From: Aliarcobacter lanthieri
GTDB taxonomy: Bacteria > Campylobacterota > Campylobacteria > Campylobacterales > Arcobacteraceae
DNA: 64,000 bases
Reading direction: 5' to 3'
Assembly: GCF_013201625.1 (NCBI RefSeq)
Contig: NZ_CP053839.1
Coordinates: 1 to 64,000 of the forward strand
The translations under genes and the position numbers were made by a program. Below the pieces are notes generated by a model. The model had not been told where the DNA came from, did not search any database, and saw only the letters and a list, made by a program, of their open reading frames with translations. Every line of letters starts with the position of its first letter. Position 1 is the stretch's first letter. Below are positions 1-11,639 of this stretch, in pieces.

Positions 1-1314
1 ATGACAAATAAAGAGTTTTTAACAATTATTCAAAAAGAAGCAAGTAAAATTGACTTTGATAGATATTTAAAACAGTTAGTACTTAAAAAAGTATTACCTG
101 AAGAAAACATTGCTACATTTGAAGTAGCAAATAAATATATAGCTTCATGGATAAAAAATAAATATACAAATATTATTCAACATTGCTTTGAAATCTTTGA
201 TGGTTCAAAACCAGAAATAGATATAAAAATTGTTGGTGAAAAAAAGACAAAAAAAGATATTCAAAATCTTCAAATTCAAAACCAAACTCCTGAAAGTACT
301 ATACTAAATCCATCTTATACATTTGATTCTTTTGTTGTAGGTCCATCAAATCAAATGGCTTATAATGCTTCTTTAGCTGTTGCTAAGAAACCAGGTATTC
401 AGTATAATCCACTTTTTATTTATGGTGGAACAGGTTTAGGAAAAACACATATTTTACAAGCTATTGGAAATCATGCTTTAGAAAATGATAAAACAGTTAT
501 TTATGTAACAATAGAACAATTTATGAATGATTTTACCTTTTCAATAAAAAATAAAAATATGGAACATTTTAGAGAAAAATATCGAAATTGTGATGTTTTA
601 CTTATAGATGATATTCAATTTTTAAGTGGAAAAGAACAAACTCAAGAAGAATTTTTTCACACTTTCAATGAACTACACAATGCAAAAAAACAAATAGTTA
701 TGACAAGTGATAGACTTCCATCTCAAATTGCAGGTCTTGTAGATAGATTAAAATCAAGATTTGAGTGGGGATTAACAACAGATATACAAATTCCAAGACT
801 TGAAACAAAAATTGCAATTATTGAAAAAAAATCTGAACTAAATGGAATAAACCTTAGCCGTGAGATAATTACATTTATAGCTACAACTTTAGATAGTTCT
901 ATTAGAGAAATAGAAGGTGTTTTAATACGTATAAATGCAAGTGCATCTTTACTTAATCAAGAAATAAACCTTGCAATGGTTCAAAATCTTTTAAAAGATC
1001 AAATAAAAGAAAATAAAGAAAATATAAAACTTCCTGATATTATAAATATTGTTGCAAATGAATTAAATATTAAACCAAGCGATATAAAATCTAAAAAAAG
1101 AACAACATCAGTTGCAAATGCAAGAAGAGTTGTAATTTATTTAGCAAGAGAATTAACACATAATTCAATGCCAGATATTGCAAAATTTTTAGAAATGAAA
1201 GATCATAGTTCAATTTCGCATAATATTAAAAAAACAAATGAATTAATGCAAAAAGATGAAAATTTTAAGCTAATAATTCAGAATTTAAAAAATAAATTAA
1301 TAAATAAGGAGTAA
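1..1314 (+). CDS. dnaA: Chromosomal replication initiator protein DnaA
   Basis: Initiates chromosome replication by binding DnaA boxes and opening the origin; cytoplasmic AAA+ ATPase of 437 aa, normal for the family. Visible parts are an N-terminal domain I (about 1-75), a short variable linker, the AAA+ core with Walker A GGTGLGKT at 142-149 and Walker B LLIDDIQF near 200-207, and C-terminal domain IV with the DNA-binding signature DHSSISHNIKK. The ATG is the first base of the window, so the upstream region and any upstream origin part cannot be seen. It is followed by an origin-like spacer and dnaN, the usual order. Confidence 0.98.
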   Translation: MTNKEFLTIIQKEASKIDFDRYLKQLVLKKVLPEENIATFEVANKYIASWIKNKYTNIIQHCFEIFDGSKPEIDIKIVGEKKTKKDIQNLQIQNQTPESTILNPSYTFDSFVVGPSNQMAYNASLAVAKKPGIQYNPLFIYGGTGLGKTHILQAIGNHALENDKTVIYVTIEQFMNDFTFSIKNKNMEHFREKYRNCDVLLIDDIQFLSGKEQTQEEFFHTFNELHNAKKQIVMTSDRLPSQIAGLVDRLKSRFEWGLTTDIQIPRLETKIAIIEKKSELNGINLSREIITFIATTLDSSIREIEGVLIRINASASLLNQEINLAMVQNLLKDQIKENKENIKLPDIINIVANELNIKPSDIKSKKRTTSVANARRVVIYLARELTHNSMPDIAKFLEMKDHSSISHNIKKTNELMQKDENFKLIIQNLKNKLINKE

Positions 1315-1330
1315 AAGTTTTAAAGTAAAG

Positions 1331-1421
1331 TGTGAAAAGATGTGAATATATATTAAGATTTACTCACTATCTCAAATATCGATTTTATAGAGTCTAATCT
1401 GATATTTTCATCTTTTCACAT
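1331..1421. other. Origin-like dyad of DnaA-box motifs (oriC candidate)
   Basis: The 152-nt dnaA-dnaN spacer holds an imperfect inverted repeat: 1331-1350 and 1401-1420 match at 17 of 20 positions when one arm is reverse-complemented, and both arms share TGTGAAAAGATG. Each arm contains the TTCAC core (as GTGAA or TTCAC) typical of epsilonproteobacterial DnaA boxes, at 1331-1339, 1341-1348 and 1412-1421. About 50 nt of AT-rich DNA separates the arms. This could be all or part of the origin, or a dnaA/dnaN autoregulatory site. The role is inferred from motif and position only. Confidence 0.55.
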
Positions 1422-1466
1422 ATACTACTACTTTTACTAAAATTAAATAAAAAAATAGGAGAAAAA

Positions 1467-4862
<3,396 letters not shown>

Positions 4863-4864
<2 letters not shown>

Positions 4865-4892
4865 TTTGTAGGGTATTTAAGCCCTACAAATT
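4863..4892. terminator. Bidirectional terminator between gyrB and the convergent oxidoreductase gene
   Basis: Perfect 11-bp inverted repeat AATTTGTAGGG (4863-4873) and CCCTACAAATT (4882-4892) with an 8-nt loop. It overlaps both stop codons of the convergent genes, so it can serve both strands. The flanks are A/T-rich, but there is only a short T tract on either side. Confidence 0.75.
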
Positions 4893-5849
4893 ATATTTTG
4901 AAATATAATCTATTATATTAAAACCATGATTTAAAGCAATAGCTATCGAGCCTTCGTTATGTGCTGCTAAATCTCCAGCTAAAAATAGACCTTTTACATT
5001 TGTTTCAAAATTTTCGTCAAAAATAGCTTTATGATATTCATCAAAGTTTACTCCACTATATTTTAAAAAGTCAGTTGGAGTTGTACCACCTATAGCATAA
5101 ATAAGTCTATCAAAAACAATATTTTCACCATTACTAAAGTTTACTAAAACTTTTGTTTTAGACTCTTCTAAACTTAGAATATCACATCCTAATTTTATAT
5201 TTAAACCTTTTGTTCTTTCATATTCTTTTAATATATTTTCATTTGTTTCATTTAATCTTGTAAATTTATTTTGTCTATAAGCTAAAGTTACAATGTTTTT
5301 ATCATCAACAAGGCTATAGGCATACTCAGCTGCACTATTTCCACCACCAATAACTAAAATATTTTCGTTTTGTGTACAGGAATCAAGGTTAAAATTTACT
5401 ATCTTTTGTATCTCTAAAGGTATTTTATAATCAGGTTTATTTGGTTTTCCCATTTTTCCAATAGATATAATTACATTTTTTGCTAAATATTTTTGTGTTT
5501 TTGAATAAACTTCAAATATATTTTCGCTATTTTTTATTACTTTTTCTACTTCATTATTATACAAAGGATTTATATTGTATTTTTTTAAAAGATTTTCAAA
5601 GTAATTTAGCGTTTCGTCTTTTGTTGTATCAAAAAAATCTATATTTCCAATAATATCAACAATATGGTTTTTCCAATTTCTATCTACTCTTTTACCATCT
5701 TTATAAAATTTTCTTACAGTATCAAAAAAGTTATCACTTTTTTCTAAAATTAAAATATTATCAATATTTTTTATTTTTGCTTCAATCGCACAGCTAACAC
5801 CTGCTACTCCTGCTCCAATTATTAAAATATCAAATATTTGTGAGTTCAT
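4884..5849 (-). CDS. FAD/NAD(P)-binding oxidoreductase (thioredoxin-reductase-like fold)
   Basis: A 321-aa flavoprotein disulfide-reductase-like enzyme. The N terminus has an FAD Rossmann motif (GAGVAGVS). A second nucleotide-binding motif, GGGNSAAEYA, lies near the middle, and the C terminus has the FAD-binding LFLAGDLAAH pattern followed by an ALNHGF helix. There is no CxxC redox pair, so it is not a classical thioredoxin reductase; it resembles the YpdA-like or ferredoxin-NADP reductase-like branches. The substrate cannot be read from the sequence. It is convergent with gyrB and divergent from queF, so probably a single-gene transcript. Confidence 0.8.
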   Translation of the reverse strand: MNSQIFDILIIGAGVAGVSCAIEAKIKNIDNILILEKSDNFFDTVRKFYKDGKRVDRNWKNHIVDIIGNIDFFDTTKDETLNYFENLLKKYNINPLYNNEVEKVIKNSENIFEVYSKTQKYLAKNVIISIGKMGKPNKPDYKIPLEIQKIVNFNLDSCTQNENILVIGGGNSAAEYAYSLVDDKNIVTLAYRQNKFTRLNETNENILKEYERTKGLNIKLGCDILSLEESKTKVLVNFSNGENIVFDRLIYAIGGTTPTDFLKYSGVNFDEYHKAIFDENFETNVKGLFLAGDLAAHNEGSIAIALNHGFNIIDYISKYNL

Positions 5850-5960
5850 AATTTAATCCTATAATAAATATACCAATATTTTATACTTGATTTATATAAA
5901 TTAGCTTTATAAGAGATATTTGGATAAAATATTTGATAATTATTTGAAAAAAGGTTACTA

Positions 5961-6344
5961 ATGGAAATAAAATATGGTGAAAAAGAGATTTTAGAGTTTG
6001 ATATAAATAATACTGAGAATTTTTGGCCAAATGAACATAATAAAAATTATACAATAGATATTGAGTTACCAGAATTTATGGCAAAATGTCCAAGAAGTGG
6101 TTACCCAGATTTTGCAACTATAAAAATACAATATATCCCAAATAAAAAAGTTATTGAATTAAAAGCTTTAAAAATTTATATAAATTCGTTTATGAATAGA
6201 TATATTTCTCATGAAAATTCAGCAAATGAGATTTTTGATACACTTTTTTCTAAACTAGAACCAAAATGGCTTAAAGTTATAGCAGATTTTAAACCAAGAG
6301 GTAATGTTCATACAGTTATTGAAATAGATAGTTCTAAAGTATAA
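5961..6344 (+). CDS. queF: NADPH-dependent 7-cyano-7-deazaguanine (preQ0) reductase
   Basis: Reduces the nitrile of preQ0 to the amine of preQ1 in queuosine tRNA modification; a cytoplasmic T-fold enzyme. The 127-aa length fits the short single-domain form. The active-site cysteine is in KCPRSGYPDFATI, and the ELKALKIYINSF segment with the following SHENSANEI carries the substrate-binding glutamate and histidine region. No preQ1 riboswitch is visible in the 111-nt upstream spacer. The next gene starts 11 nt downstream, suggesting co-transcription. Confidence 0.93.
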   Translation: MEIKYGEKEILEFDINNTENFWPNEHNKNYTIDIELPEFMAKCPRSGYPDFATIKIQYIPNKKVIELKALKIYINSFMNRYISHENSANEIFDTLFSKLEPKWLKVIADFKPRGNVHTVIEIDSSKV

Positions 6345-6354
6345 GAGAAATGCC

Positions 6355-6933
6355 TTGGAAAGATTGGTTAGTACAACTGAAGCAGCAGAAATTTTAGGAT
6401 TATCTTTACAAGGCATTCACTACCGTATTAAAAAAAATCAATTAAGATCAATAAAACAAGATGGAAAAACATTTGTATATATAAATGAAAATTTAATACA
6501 AAATAATATTTTACAAAATACTCAAGAAAATTCTAATTTTGATAAATTAATAGAAGCTAAAGATGAACAAATAACTATTTTAAAAAAGTCTATAAAATGG
6601 ATGAGAAATCAATATGTTTCTGAAATAGAAAGATTAGAAAAAAATCAAAAAAGAATAATAGAAGTTTTTAATAGTGAAATAAAGCTTTTACAAAGTGCTT
6701 TTAATGAAATGAGAGCTATATATAAACCACAGATTGAAAAAAAAGTTGATAATAAAAGTGAGTTTATAACAATAAAAGAGTTCTTTGCTATTTTAAAAAG
6801 AGCAAATAAAACAGAAGTTGAAATAAAAAATATTATATTTAAGGCTATACAAAATAAAGATGAAAGATTCATTTATAACAAAAATGATAAAAAACTTTTG
6901 ATTTTAAATGATAATTTTGAAGATTTGATTTAG
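6355..6933 (+). CDS. Helix-turn-helix / coiled-coil DNA-binding protein, function unknown
   Basis: A 192-aa protein. Residues 1-45 form a MerR/excisionase-like helix-turn-helix (TTEAAEILGLSLQGIHYRIK, then a basic wing). Residues about 60-115 are strongly heptad-like and predicted coiled coil, and the C terminus is lysine-rich. The start is TTG at 6355 with a GAGA-type ribosome site just after the queF stop; the ATG at 6350 is in another frame that closes quickly. It could be a transcriptional regulator or a chromosome-associated protein. No partner is evident, and the link to queF is positional only. Confidence 0.7.
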   Translation: MERLVSTTEAAEILGLSLQGIHYRIKKNQLRSIKQDGKTFVYINENLIQNNILQNTQENSNFDKLIEAKDEQITILKKSIKWMRNQYVSEIERLEKNQKRIIEVFNSEIKLLQSAFNEMRAIYKPQIEKKVDNKSEFITIKEFFAILKRANKTEVEIKNIIFKAIQNKDERFIYNKNDKKLLILNDNFEDLI

Positions 6934-6947
6934 AAGTACAAAAAGTA

Positions 6948-7050
6948 CTCCTTTCCAGATACCCAAACACAACACTAAAAAAGGTGCCTTGCTATATTCC
7001 TATCCTGGGGCGTTGTCTTTAATAACACTTGAAAGGGTCTAAAAAGGAGC
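6948..7050 (-). ncRNA. ffs: Small signal recognition particle RNA (4.5S RNA)
   Basis: Read on the minus strand, the spacer contains the SRP helix-8 signature CAGG-AUA-GGAA-UAU-AGCA. This is the CAGG and AGCA asymmetric loop strands around a GGAA tetraloop, centred on 6997-7000. The ends pair as CUCCUUU near 7049 with AAAGGAG near 6949, followed by a further GACCC/GGGU helix, giving one long hairpin of about 103 nt without an Alu domain. The RNA binds Ffh and targets inner-membrane proteins. Ends are estimated from pairing. It converges on the helix-turn-helix gene and diverges from the membrane-protein gene. Confidence 0.88.
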
Positions 7051-7136
7051 ATTCAAAACACTTTTATGTTCTCAATGCTACTTTTAAGAGTGTGAATTCT
7101 AGCTAATATATCTTTAATATATAATAAAAGAGAATA

Positions 7137-7544
7137 ATGACATATTTAATACTATTTTTTTCAGCATTTTTGTCTGCAACTTTGCTTCCACTTGGAAGTG
7201 AAGCTTTACTAATTTATAATATTTTAGAAGGATATAATCTTTTTTTACTTTTGTTCTTTGCTACTTTAGGAAATAGTTTAGGTTCAGTTTTAAACTACTA
7301 TTTGGGTTTAAAAGGTGAGGAGTATCTAGTAAAGAAAAAGTTTGTAAATGAAAAATATATAAATCTTAGTAAAAAATATTTTGATAAATATGGAGTAATT
7401 TGTATACTTTTTGCATGGTTACCAATCATAGGTGATCCCATTACTTTTGTAGCTGGAATTTTAAGATATAACTTTAAACTCTTTTTAGCTTTAGTAGTAA
7501 TATCAAAGCTAGGAAGATACCTATTTATAGCTTTGATGGTTTAA
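7137..7544 (+). CDS. YqaA/DedA-like inner-membrane protein
   Basis: A 135-aa hydrophobic protein with about four membrane segments. It shows the YqaA/SNARE-associated (VTT) pattern: an N-terminal LPLGSEALLIYNI, a central LGNSLGSVLNYYLG and a later WLPIIGDPITFVAGILRY. DedA/VTT relatives are lipid or lipid-carrier flippases in the cytoplasmic membrane, but the substrate of this short branch is not established. It stands alone, just after the SRP RNA promoter region, and ends 1 nt before the convergent oxidoreductase-like gene. Confidence 0.82.
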   Translation: MTYLILFFSAFLSATLLPLGSEALLIYNILEGYNLFLLLFFATLGNSLGSVLNYYLGLKGEEYLVKKKFVNEKYINLSKKYFDKYGVICILFAWLPIIGDPITFVAGILRYNFKLFLALVVISKLGRYLFIALMV

Positions 7545-7545
7545 T

Positions 7546-8049
7546 TTAGATTTTACCAACAATTATTTTCTCAAGCCATTTTATATGTCTTGGGCCATTT
7601 CTTATATCATCAATACTTATTAGTGCGATTTTGCCTTGATAATCTTTAAGATATTCGCCATTTTTCTTATAAAAAACTATTATATTATCTCCTAGTTTTG
7701 TATTAAAAACTTCATTATATGAGAAAATTGCATCATAGCCATCACTTGCAATAACTTTAATATATATTTTATTAAAATCTTTTTTGCTAGTTATATCAAC
7801 AACAGCTTTATCTAAAATATCTTTTAGCAAAACACCTTCATAGTTTTCTACATTGTCTTTTGTTTCTCCACTCATACAAATAACAGGAGTTGAACCACTT
7901 TTAAAATAACTCATTTTTTCAAGCTCTTCTACATTTAATGATAGTTTATTTAAAACTAAACCAGAAACTTCAACGCTTAATGATACTTTGTAATTTTCAT
8001 TTGCAAATAGCGATAACGAAACTAGTAAAACTAAAAATATTTTTTTCAT
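7546..8049 (-). CDS. Periplasmic molybdopterin-dependent oxidoreductase-like protein
   Basis: A 167-aa exported protein whose body (CMSGETKDNVENYEGVLL, then KVIASDGYDAIFSYNEVF) resembles the sulfite-oxidase-type molybdopterin-binding fold in its short form. I place the start at the ATG at 8049 rather than an upstream in-frame ATG at 8079. The 8049 start begins a clean signal peptide (MKKIFLVLLVSLSLFA) and makes an ATGA overlap with the methyltransferase stop. It is the last gene of the ModE-linked island. Whether it binds cofactor or only shares the fold cannot be decided here. Confidence 0.7.
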   Translation of the reverse strand: MKKIFLVLLVSLSLFANENYKVSLSVEVSGLVLNKLSLNVEELEKMSYFKSGSTPVICMSGETKDNVENYEGVLLKDILDKAVVDITSKKDFNKIYIKVIASDGYDAIFSYNEVFNTKLGDNIIVFYKKNGEYLKDYQGKIALISIDDIRNGPRHIKWLEKIIVGKI

Positions 8050-8852
8050 ACTTCTTTCTCCCATGAAATAAATGCCCAAGTTATAGACTCTTTTATTTTC
8101 TTATTTTTATATGTAGTATTAAAATATTCTCTTAGGATTTTTTCCTCTTTTTTTGACATATTACCTAAACTCCATTTTAAACTTTGAATAAATTCATCTT
8201 CATTTTGTGTATCAAATTTTGAAGAGTTTGTTTTAATAAAATCAACTTTTGCAAAAATTCCCATACTATGTAAAGTATTTAGTAAATATATATAATCTGG
8301 TCTTGGAATAATATCTCTTTTGATTTGCTCTAGTATCTCTTTATCTATAAAACTTCCACCCACTTTTGTAGTAATATAAACTCTTTTATTTGCTTTTCCA
8401 TTTAGCTTTTGTAAAGCTTTTTTTATATCTTTTACTTCCATTGATCTACTTGCAACTACTATATCAGTATTTGGTACATCTTCCCAATTATCATACCAAG
8501 ATTTATGAATTGTTGTAAGATTTTCTATATTTCTCTCTTTTGCATTTTCATTTGCATAGTTTAGCATCTCTGGTGAATAATCAAGAGCATAAACATTTTT
8601 TAGCTTTTTTGCAAGAGCCAAAGAGATGGTTGCTGGTCCACTTCCAACATCAAGTAATGTTTCACAATCGCTTGTATCAACTTTACCTATAAACTCTTTT
8701 GTATAAGGACTATTTACAACATTCTGACTAAAATATTTTGCTTTTTTATCCCAGTCACCACTACTTTTACTTTTAAAAGTAGATTTTTTCATCTGTTTTT
8801 TATATAATTTTGAAAAATCCAATTCATCTAAATTTGTTTTTACAAGTGCCAT
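8046..8852 (-). CDS. Class I SAM-dependent methyltransferase
   Basis: A 268-aa cytoplasmic enzyme with the SAM-binding motif I LLDVGSGPATISLAL at about residue 66 and the acidic motif II VYALDYSPEML. Ahead of the core is a lysine-rich N-terminal stretch. The substrate is unknown. It lies between the ABC ATPase (9-nt gap) and the periplasmic oxidoreductase-like gene (ATGA overlap), so it is translated as part of the metal-uptake operon. That context suggests action on an imported chelate or a cofactor intermediate, which is inference only. Confidence 0.8.
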   Translation of the reverse strand: MALVKTNLDELDFSKLYKKQMKKSTFKSKSSGDWDKKAKYFSQNVVNSPYTKEFIGKVDTSDCETLLDVGSGPATISLALAKKLKNVYALDYSPEMLNYANENAKERNIENLTTIHKSWYDNWEDVPNTDIVVASRSMEVKDIKKALQKLNGKANKRVYITTKVGGSFIDKEILEQIKRDIIPRPDYIYLLNTLHSMGIFAKVDFIKTNSSKFDTQNEDEFIQSLKWSLGNMSKKEEKILREYFNTTYKNKKIKESITWAFISWEKEV

Positions 8853-8861
8853 TTATTCTCC

Positions 8862-9629
8862 TTAAATTTTTGGTATACAGAATTTGTAACCATTAGCTCT
8901 TTTAATTATTTCAACATTTACATCATAAAGTTGGTTTATATTCTCAACTGTAAGTTTATCATCAACTAGCCCATAATCTAAAACTATTCCATCTTTTAAC
9001 ATCATAACTTTATTTGAAGCATATAAAGCATGATCTGGATAGTGAGTAGTTTTTACAAAAGTATATCCCTCCTTTGATAACTCTTTTAAAAACTTCAAAA
9101 GTTTTAATTGGTTTCCATAATCTAATCCAGTTACAGGTTCGTCCATAAATATGATTTTTGCATTTTGTGTTAAGGCACGAGCAATAAATGCTAACTGTCT
9201 TTCTCCTCCACTAATTTGTGAATAGATTTTATCTTTTAAGTGTAAAATGCCAACTTTTTCTAAGTTTTTTATAGTTATTTCAATATCATTTTTTGAATAG
9301 TTTGAAAATAGATTAGTATAAGCCAATCTTCCCATTAAAACTACATCAAAAACTGTATAATCAAAAGGTATTTGATGTGTTTGTGGAACATAAGATATAA
9401 GTTTTGCTAACTCTTTATTTTTGTACTCATTTATATTTTTTGATAATATTTTTATATTTCCAGAACTTTTATAAATTCCTAAAAGTATTTTTAATAAAGT
9501 TGTTTTACCACAACCATTCTTTCCTATAAGAGATAAAATATCTCCTTGATGAAGTTCAAAATTTATATTATTTAACACTTCTTTATTTTGATATGAAAAA
9601 GATATATTTTTTGCATCAATTAATAGCAT
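8862..9629 (-). CDS. FecE-type ABC transporter ATP-binding protein
   Basis: A 255-aa ATPase of the iron-siderophore/cobalamin/molybdate-type (FecCD) importer class. Walker A is GKNGCGKTT, the ABC signature is SGGERQLAFIARAL, Walker B is IIFMDEPVTGLD, and the H-loop is TTHYPDH. It drives uptake with the permease encoded immediately upstream (1-nt overlap) and the periplasmic binding protein before that. Given the ModE context the ligand may be a molybdenum or tungsten species, as for MolABC, but iron or another chelate is possible from sequence alone. Confidence 0.9.
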   Translation of the reverse strand: MLLIDAKNISFSYQNKEVLNNINFELHQGDILSLIGKNGCGKTTLLKILLGIYKSSGNIKILSKNINEYKNKELAKLISYVPQTHQIPFDYTVFDVVLMGRLAYTNLFSNYSKNDIEITIKNLEKVGILHLKDKIYSQISGGERQLAFIARALTQNAKIIFMDEPVTGLDYGNQLKLLKFLKELSKEGYTFVKTTHYPDHALYASNKVMMLKDGIVLDYGLVDDKLTVENINQLYDVNVEIIKRANGYKFCIPKI

Positions 9630-10633
9630 TAAAACCCTTTTTTTGCATTTTTCAAAACTAATATAAATATTGGTATTCCAATAATTGATGTAACTATACC
9701 TATTGGAATTTCAAAGCTAAAAATTATTCTTGAGGTATTATCAACAATAAGTAAGAAAATAGCTCCTACTATAGCACTTAATGGAAGAACTATTTTATTG
9801 TCTGCTCCAAATAAAAATCTTACAATATGTGGAATTATAAGTCCAATCCAACCAATAATTCCTGCTAGTATAACACTCAATGCACTTATAAAAGTAGCCA
9901 CTAAAATAACAACAATTTTAATCTTTTTTGTATCAACCCCTAAAGCTTTTGCTTCTTCATCTCCAAGACTTAAGGCATTTAGATATTTTGATAGAAAAAT
10001 TAAAATAAATACTCCTAAAAGCATAGGAATAGTTAAATTCCAAATTATACTAGAAGTACTAAAAGATAAACTTCCCATTAGCCAATAAGTAATCGCAGGA
10101 AGAGTATCATAAGGATCAGCACTATATTTTAATATTGAAAGAAGAGCAGAGAATAAAGAACTACTTATAATTCCACCAAGAACTAAAATAATCATATTTT
10201 TTGCACTTGAATAAATATAAGATATAAAAAGTGCAAAAATTACTGCTAAAAAACCAAAGATAAAGGTTGAAATATTTATAAAAAACCAAGACCAACCTAA
10301 AACCATTCCTAAAGCTGCTCCAAAAGAAGCACCACTTAAAACTCCCAAAATTCCAGGAGAAACAAGTGGATTTACAAACATAGCTTGAAAAGAAGCTCCT
10401 GAAATTGCGAGTGAAGCACCAATCATTGCTGCAGCTATAATTCGTGGTAATCTAATATCAAAGATAATACTTTTTAATAAGTCATATTGCTCTTTTGATA
10501 GATTTGATTCAAAACCAAATAGTGCTTTTAGAAAATTTAAATAGTTATCAAATGAAATTTCATAGTTGCCAATAAATAGAGAACTATTTATCAAAACCAC
10601 TAAAGCAATAATCAAAAATAGATATTTATTCAA
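9629..10633 (-). CDS. FecCD-family ABC transporter permease
   Basis: A 334-aa polytopic inner-membrane protein of the FecCD/BtuC family with about ten membrane helices. Recognisable stretches are RLPRIIAAAMIGASLAISG near the N terminus, NPLVSPGILGVLSGASFGA, then GWIGLIIPHIVRFLFG and the C-terminal DNTSRIIF and IPIGIVTSIIG. These are the usual contacts of this importer class. It overlaps the binding-protein gene by 8 nt and the ATPase gene by 1 nt, so the three are translationally coupled. The ligand is not set by the sequence. Confidence 0.92.
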   Translation of the reverse strand: MNKYLFLIIALVVLINSSLFIGNYEISFDNYLNFLKALFGFESNLSKEQYDLLKSIIFDIRLPRIIAAAMIGASLAISGASFQAMFVNPLVSPGILGVLSGASFGAALGMVLGWSWFFINISTFIFGFLAVIFALFISYIYSSAKNMIILVLGGIISSSLFSALLSILKYSADPYDTLPAITYWLMGSLSFSTSSIIWNLTIPMLLGVFILIFLSKYLNALSLGDEEAKALGVDTKKIKIVVILVATFISALSVILAGIIGWIGLIIPHIVRFLFGADNKIVLPLSAIVGAIFLLIVDNTSRIIFSFEIPIGIVTSIIGIPIFILVLKNAKKGF

Positions 10634-11639
10634 TATCTTTTCCCATAATATGATTTAATTCAATATCGCTTAACTCTAAACCTAAAAATAGTGAATAAAA
10701 CTCTTTTGCATCTTTATTTATATCAATTTGATAAATATCATTATGTAAGATATGAAGTAACCACTTAAGACCTAATATTTTCATAAAAGATGGTGGTCTA
10801 TCAAACCAAGAAAATGGTCCTTTTGGTAAAAAATATACCCTTTTGTTTTTTACGGCATCTATAAATTGCCATTTTGGATCATTGTAAATCTTTTTATAAA
10901 ACTCTTTTTCATAAACTAATATAACTTCTGGATTGTATGATAAAATTTTTTCAAAATTTATAGCTTGTTTTCCATAAGTGTTTAAATTTTGACATTTATG
11001 TACATTTTCTCCACCTGCATATGATATAAGTTCAGATCTTACAGAACTATCACATTCTGTTTCAAGTCCATTGTTTCCTTGTGCATAATATACTTTTGGT
11101 TTTTTTATAACTTTTGTTGATACTTCTTTTGCTTCATTTAAAACTTTATTTGCATAATCTTCTAACTCTTTTGCTCTTTTTTCATTAGATGTTAATTTTC
11201 CTAAATATGAAAATGAGTTTATAATATCTTCTAAAGATGAAGATTTTATGTAGAAAAATGGAATATTAATATTTCCTAAACTGTCTCTTACTTTCTTTTC
11301 ATTTTGACCTTTTGAAATCTCAGAAAGTAATATTACATCAGGATTTATCTTTAAAATCATCTCACTATTTGGGGTATTCCCTTTTCCAAACCAACCCCCA
11401 ATAATAGGAAGATTTTTTATGCTTTCATCAATATATCTTGCTTCTATATCATTAAAAGGAAAATTTAATCCAGCAATCTTACTTTTATCAATAGCATAAA
11501 GTGAATATAAAATTATAGGTGATGAAGCATAAATTTTATCTACTTTTTTTATCTCTATATTTTGTTCAAACATATCTTTATATGTACTTGCATTTGTATA
11601 GAAAAATAAAGATAAAATTAAAAAAACTATTTTAAACAT
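10626..11639 (-). CDS. TroA/FecB-type periplasmic substrate-binding protein
   Basis: A 337-aa periplasmic binding protein for the adjacent FecCD-type importer. It begins with a type I signal peptide (MFKIVFLILSLFFYTNAS) and has no lipobox cysteine. The mature part shows the helical-backbone binding fold, with the GGWFGKGNTPNSEMI segment followed by INPDVILLSE (lobe 1) and YNPEVILVYEKEFY (lobe 2). It overlaps the monooxygenase gene by 8 nt and the permease gene by 8 nt. The position downstream of a TonB receptor with a ModE-like motif makes an oxyanion or metal-chelate ligand plausible. Confidence 0.88.
   Translation of the reverse strand: MFKIVFLILSLFFYTNASTYKDMFEQNIEIKKVDKIYASSPIILYSLYAIDKSKIAGLNFPFNDIEARYIDESIKNLPIIGGWFGKGNTPNSEMILKINPDVILLSEISKGQNEKKVRDSLGNINIPFFYIKSSSLEDIINSFSYLGKLTSNEKRAKELEDYANKVLNEAKEVSTKVIKKPKVYYAQGNNGLETECDSSVRSELISYAGGENVHKCQNLNTYGKQAINFEKILSYNPEVILVYEKEFYKKIYNDPKWQFIDAVKNKRVYFLPKGPFSWFDRPPSFMKILGLKWLLHILHNDIYQIDINKDAKEFYSLFLGLELSDIELNHIMGKDIE

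Noticed and set aside
5850-5960. preQ1 riboswitch upstream of queF
   Set aside because: No preQ1 stem with the conserved C-rich and A-rich tail was seen in the spacer.
6350-6355. ATG at 6350 as the start of the helix-turn-helix gene
   Set aside because: It is in a different frame that stops after about 15 codons; TTG at 6355 opens the 192-codon frame.
8050-8079. Start of the periplasmic oxidoreductase-like gene at 8079
   Set aside because: The extra ten residues break the signal peptide and overlap the methyltransferase gene; the ATG at 8049 gives a clean signal and an ATGA overlap.
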